Assembly: GCA_958346165.1 (NCBI GenBank)
Contig: CATVQO010000074.1
Location: forward strand, 1 to 6,596
DNA: 6,596 nt
Direction: 5' to 3'
Source of the DNA: an uncultured Collinsella sp.
Lineage (GTDB): Bacteria; Actinomycetota; Coriobacteriia; Coriobacteriales; Coriobacteriaceae
Part shown: piece after piece, positions 5,437-6,596 of the stretch
Layout of the letters: the number at the start of each line of letters is the position of its first letter
How positions within the stretch are numbered: position 1 is the stretch's first letter
The notes under the pieces: generated by a model
What the model saw: the letters and a program-made list of their open reading frames with translations, nothing else
Told to the model about the DNA's origin: nothing
Databases searched by the model: none
Made by a program: the position numbers and the translations under genes

Positions 5437-6372
5437 GTGAACATCCTGGTTTTGTTGCCTGTCAACGACCGTCATCGCGCAATTCTTGAGTCGAGCGCTC
5501 CGGGCGAGGACTTTATCTACACGAGCTCCGACGCCGCCACGCGCGAGCAGGTCGCCGATGCCGACGTGATCTTGGGCAACATCGACCCTGGCATGCTCAC
5601 GGCATGCGAACATCTCCAGCTGTTGCAATTGCAGACCGCCGGCTATGACGACTACCTTGCCGCCGGCACCGTGCCGGCCGACGCCAAACTGTCTTGCTCG
5701 GTGGGCGCCTACGGCCAGGCCGTAAGCGAGCACATGTTTGCCATGGTCCTTTCCATGATGAAGCGCCTGCCCGGCTATCAGGACTTGCAGCGCGAGCATC
5801 GCTGGGAGGATTTGGGCCCGGTTACCTCGCTCAAAAACGCCAACGTGCTGGTGCTGGGCGCGGGCGATATCGGCGGCCACTTTGCCACGCTCTGCCGTGG
5901 CATGGGTGCGCACGTCCGCGGCATCAAGCGCCATCCGCTCGTCTACCCCATTGTGTTTGAGGACATGGACGGCATGGATGCCCTGTCTGAGCGCTCGGCG
6001 GAGGCAGACGTCGTCGCATCTTTTATGCCGAGCACACCCGAGACCCGCGGCCTGGCGAACGCCGAGTTCTTCGCCGCGATGAAACCGGGCGCCTTCTTTG
6101 CCAACGGCGGCCGCGGCGACCTTGTGGTCGCCGACGACTTGGTTGCCGCCCTGGAGTCGGAACATCTCGCCGGCGCCGCGGTCGACGTCACCGACCCCGA
6201 ACCGTTGCCTGAGACAAGCCCCCTGTGGGATGCGCCTAACATGCTCATCACGCCGCACGTCTCCGGCTGGTTCCACCTGGCAGCCACGCTCAACAATGTG
6301 GTCGACATTGCCGCAGAGAATCTGCGTCACCTGCAAGCTGGCGAGACCCTGCGCTGCTGGATCGAACATTAA
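5437..6372 (+). CDS. D-isomer-specific 2-hydroxyacid dehydrogenase
   Basis: This 311-residue cytoplasmic oxidoreductase interconverts a 2-oxoacid and a D-2-hydroxyacid with a nicotinamide cofactor. The split substrate domain (1 to about 100 and the C-terminal tail) surrounds a Rossmann domain with LVLGAGDIGG (138-147; GxGxxG at Gly141, Gly143, Gly146). The catalytic triad of the family is intact: Arg226 in NGGRGDLV, Glu255 in DVTDPEPLP and His274 in ITPHVSGW. At the end of the second Rossmann strand the sequence is VRGIKRHP (160-167), with Arg/Lys and no acidic residue; NAD-specific members usually carry Asp there, so NADP(H) preference is likely. That pattern recalls glyoxylate/hydroxypyruvate reductases, but the substrate cannot be fixed and the family also includes phosphoglycerate and lactate dehydrogenases. 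The start is GTG 5437, supported by GGAGAGGA 6 bases upstream. It follows the map terminator, so it is transcribed separately. Confidence 0.92.
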   Translation: MNILVLLPVNDRHRAILESSAPGEDFIYTSSDAATREQVADADVILGNIDPGMLTACEHLQLLQLQTAGYDDYLAAGTVPADAKLSCSVGAYGQAVSEHMFAMVLSMMKRLPGYQDLQREHRWEDLGPVTSLKNANVLVLGAGDIGGHFATLCRGMGAHVRGIKRHPLVYPIVFEDMDGMDALSERSAEADVVASFMPSTPETRGLANAEFFAAMKPGAFFANGGRGDLVVADDLVAALESEHLAGAAVDVTDPEPLPETSPLWDAPNMLITPHVSGWFHLAATLNNVVDIAAENLRHLQAGETLRCWIEH

Positions 6373-6375
6373 GAA

Positions 6376-6400
6376 TTACGCCGTTTTACAAACGGCGTAA
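6376..6400. terminator. Perfect 11-bp hairpin just past the dehydrogenase stop
   Basis: TTACGCCGTTT (6376-6386) and AAACGGCGTAA (6390-6400) are exact complements with a 3-base loop (TAC), starting 4 bases after the stop codon. No T-run follows on the plus strand. On the minus strand it is followed by TTCTTAA, so it may instead stop transcripts arriving from the right, or cap the 3' end of the dehydrogenase mRNA. Confidence 0.6.
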
Positions 6401-6414
6401 TGAGCCGACGCTGC

Positions 6415-6513
6415 GAGCCCGCCGTTTGGCCAATCTGCCGTTCAATTTTAAAGGCGCGACCAGAAGGTCAGCGCCTTTTCATTTCACGGCACCTTGGCTC
6501 AAACGGCGGGCTC
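6415..6513. repeat. 99-base nested palindrome surrounding a terminator hairpin
   Basis: GAGCCCGCCGTTTG (6415-6428) and CAAACGGCGGGCTC (6500-6513) are perfect 14-bp complements. Nested inside are GCCAA/TTGGC (6429-6433 with 6494-6498, one T bulge), TGCCGT/ACGGCA (6436-6441 with 6486-6491) and the inner terminator stem (6450-6478). About 37 base pairs can form in all. It lies between the dehydrogenase and a possible convergent gene, which fits a bidirectional terminator, but the depth of nesting is unusual and a mobile palindromic element or structured RNA is possible. Confidence 0.75.
6450..6479 (+). terminator. Intrinsic terminator, probably of the dehydrogenase gene, possibly bidirectional
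   Basis: AAAGGCGC (6450-6457) pairs with GCGCCTTT (6471-6478), and GACC (6458-6461) pairs with GGTC (6466-6469), with an AGAA loop and one bulged A (6470). The stem ends in TTTT (6476-6479) and then CATTT. The minus strand reads CGCCTTTAAAATTG after the stem, so it could also work in reverse. It is the core of the larger nested palindrome. Confidence 0.85.
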
Positions 6514-6545
6514 TCGCTGACTTTTATTCGACCTGCGGGATCTGA

Positions 6546-6596
6546 CTAGCGCAGGCTCTGCCTATGAAGTCCTAGCAGTTCCGTCTTGTCGTTGGC
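6546..6596 (-). CDS. Possible C-terminal fragment of a convergent gene
   Basis: Read on the minus strand from the right edge, one frame stays open for 16 codons (ANDKTELLGLHRQSLR) and then reaches TAG at 6548-6546; the other two frames stop sooner. Its position beyond a terminator-rich spacer fits a convergent gene entering from the right. It is too short to recognise, and its codon use includes CTA and AGG. The stretch also contains a CCTGCG (6532-6537) / CGCAGG (6550-6555) inverted repeat near the stop. This could be chance. Confidence 0.3.
   Translation of the reverse strand, partial: ANDKTELLGLHRQSLR

Noticed and set aside
4978..6369. 463-codon open frame on the minus strand spanning the end of map, its terminator and the dehydrogenase
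   Set aside because: It crosses a strong terminator and two well-supported genes on the other strand, and shows no protein motif.

Overview
The window looks like chromosomal DNA from a moderately GC-rich (about 60% by eye) Gram-positive-like bacterium, most plausibly a gut actinobacterium of the Coriobacteriia such as Collinsella. That guess rests on codon use, strong AGGAG-type ribosome binding sites, a methionine aminopeptidase with an N-terminal SEC-C zinc motif, and the mix of genes. It is an inference, not a database result. No insertion sequence, phage, CRISPR, rRNA or tRNA was seen.

Left part (1-2459), minus strand: a two-gene signalling operon. The first gene (368-2248) encodes a 626-residue protein with an N-terminal Cys-containing sensor-like segment, a degenerate GGDEF domain, a receiver domain and an intact HD-GYP cyclic-di-GMP phosphodiesterase domain. 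It is followed after 23 bases by an Hpt phosphotransfer protein with an intact phospho-accepting His, which runs off the left edge. Together they suggest a phosphorelay that controls c-di-GMP breakdown. Upstream is a roughly 210-base spacer with a candidate promoter and small inverted repeats.

Middle: an alpha/beta hydrolase of unknown substrate (2460-3257, minus) is divergent from a radical SAM protein of the COG0731 type (3483-4259, plus). The spacer between the radical SAM gene and the next gene holds a perfect 20-bp inverted repeat with a T-run, directly abutting the promoter of map. The map gene (4420-5307) encodes SEC-C type I methionine aminopeptidase and ends at a strong intrinsic terminator.

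Right part: a D-2-hydroxyacid dehydrogenase (5437-6372, plus) follows a leader with a hairpin next to its RBS. Its 3' side carries an 11-bp perfect hairpin and then a 99-base nested palindrome built round a classic terminator. The last bases may be the C-terminus of a convergent minus-strand gene. The plus-strand genes appear to be separate transcription units, not one operon. The point most worth a second look is the degenerate GGDEF domain: it has lost the catalytic signature (GCDKF) but keeps an RxxD inhibitory-site motif, next to an apparently active HD-GYP domain.
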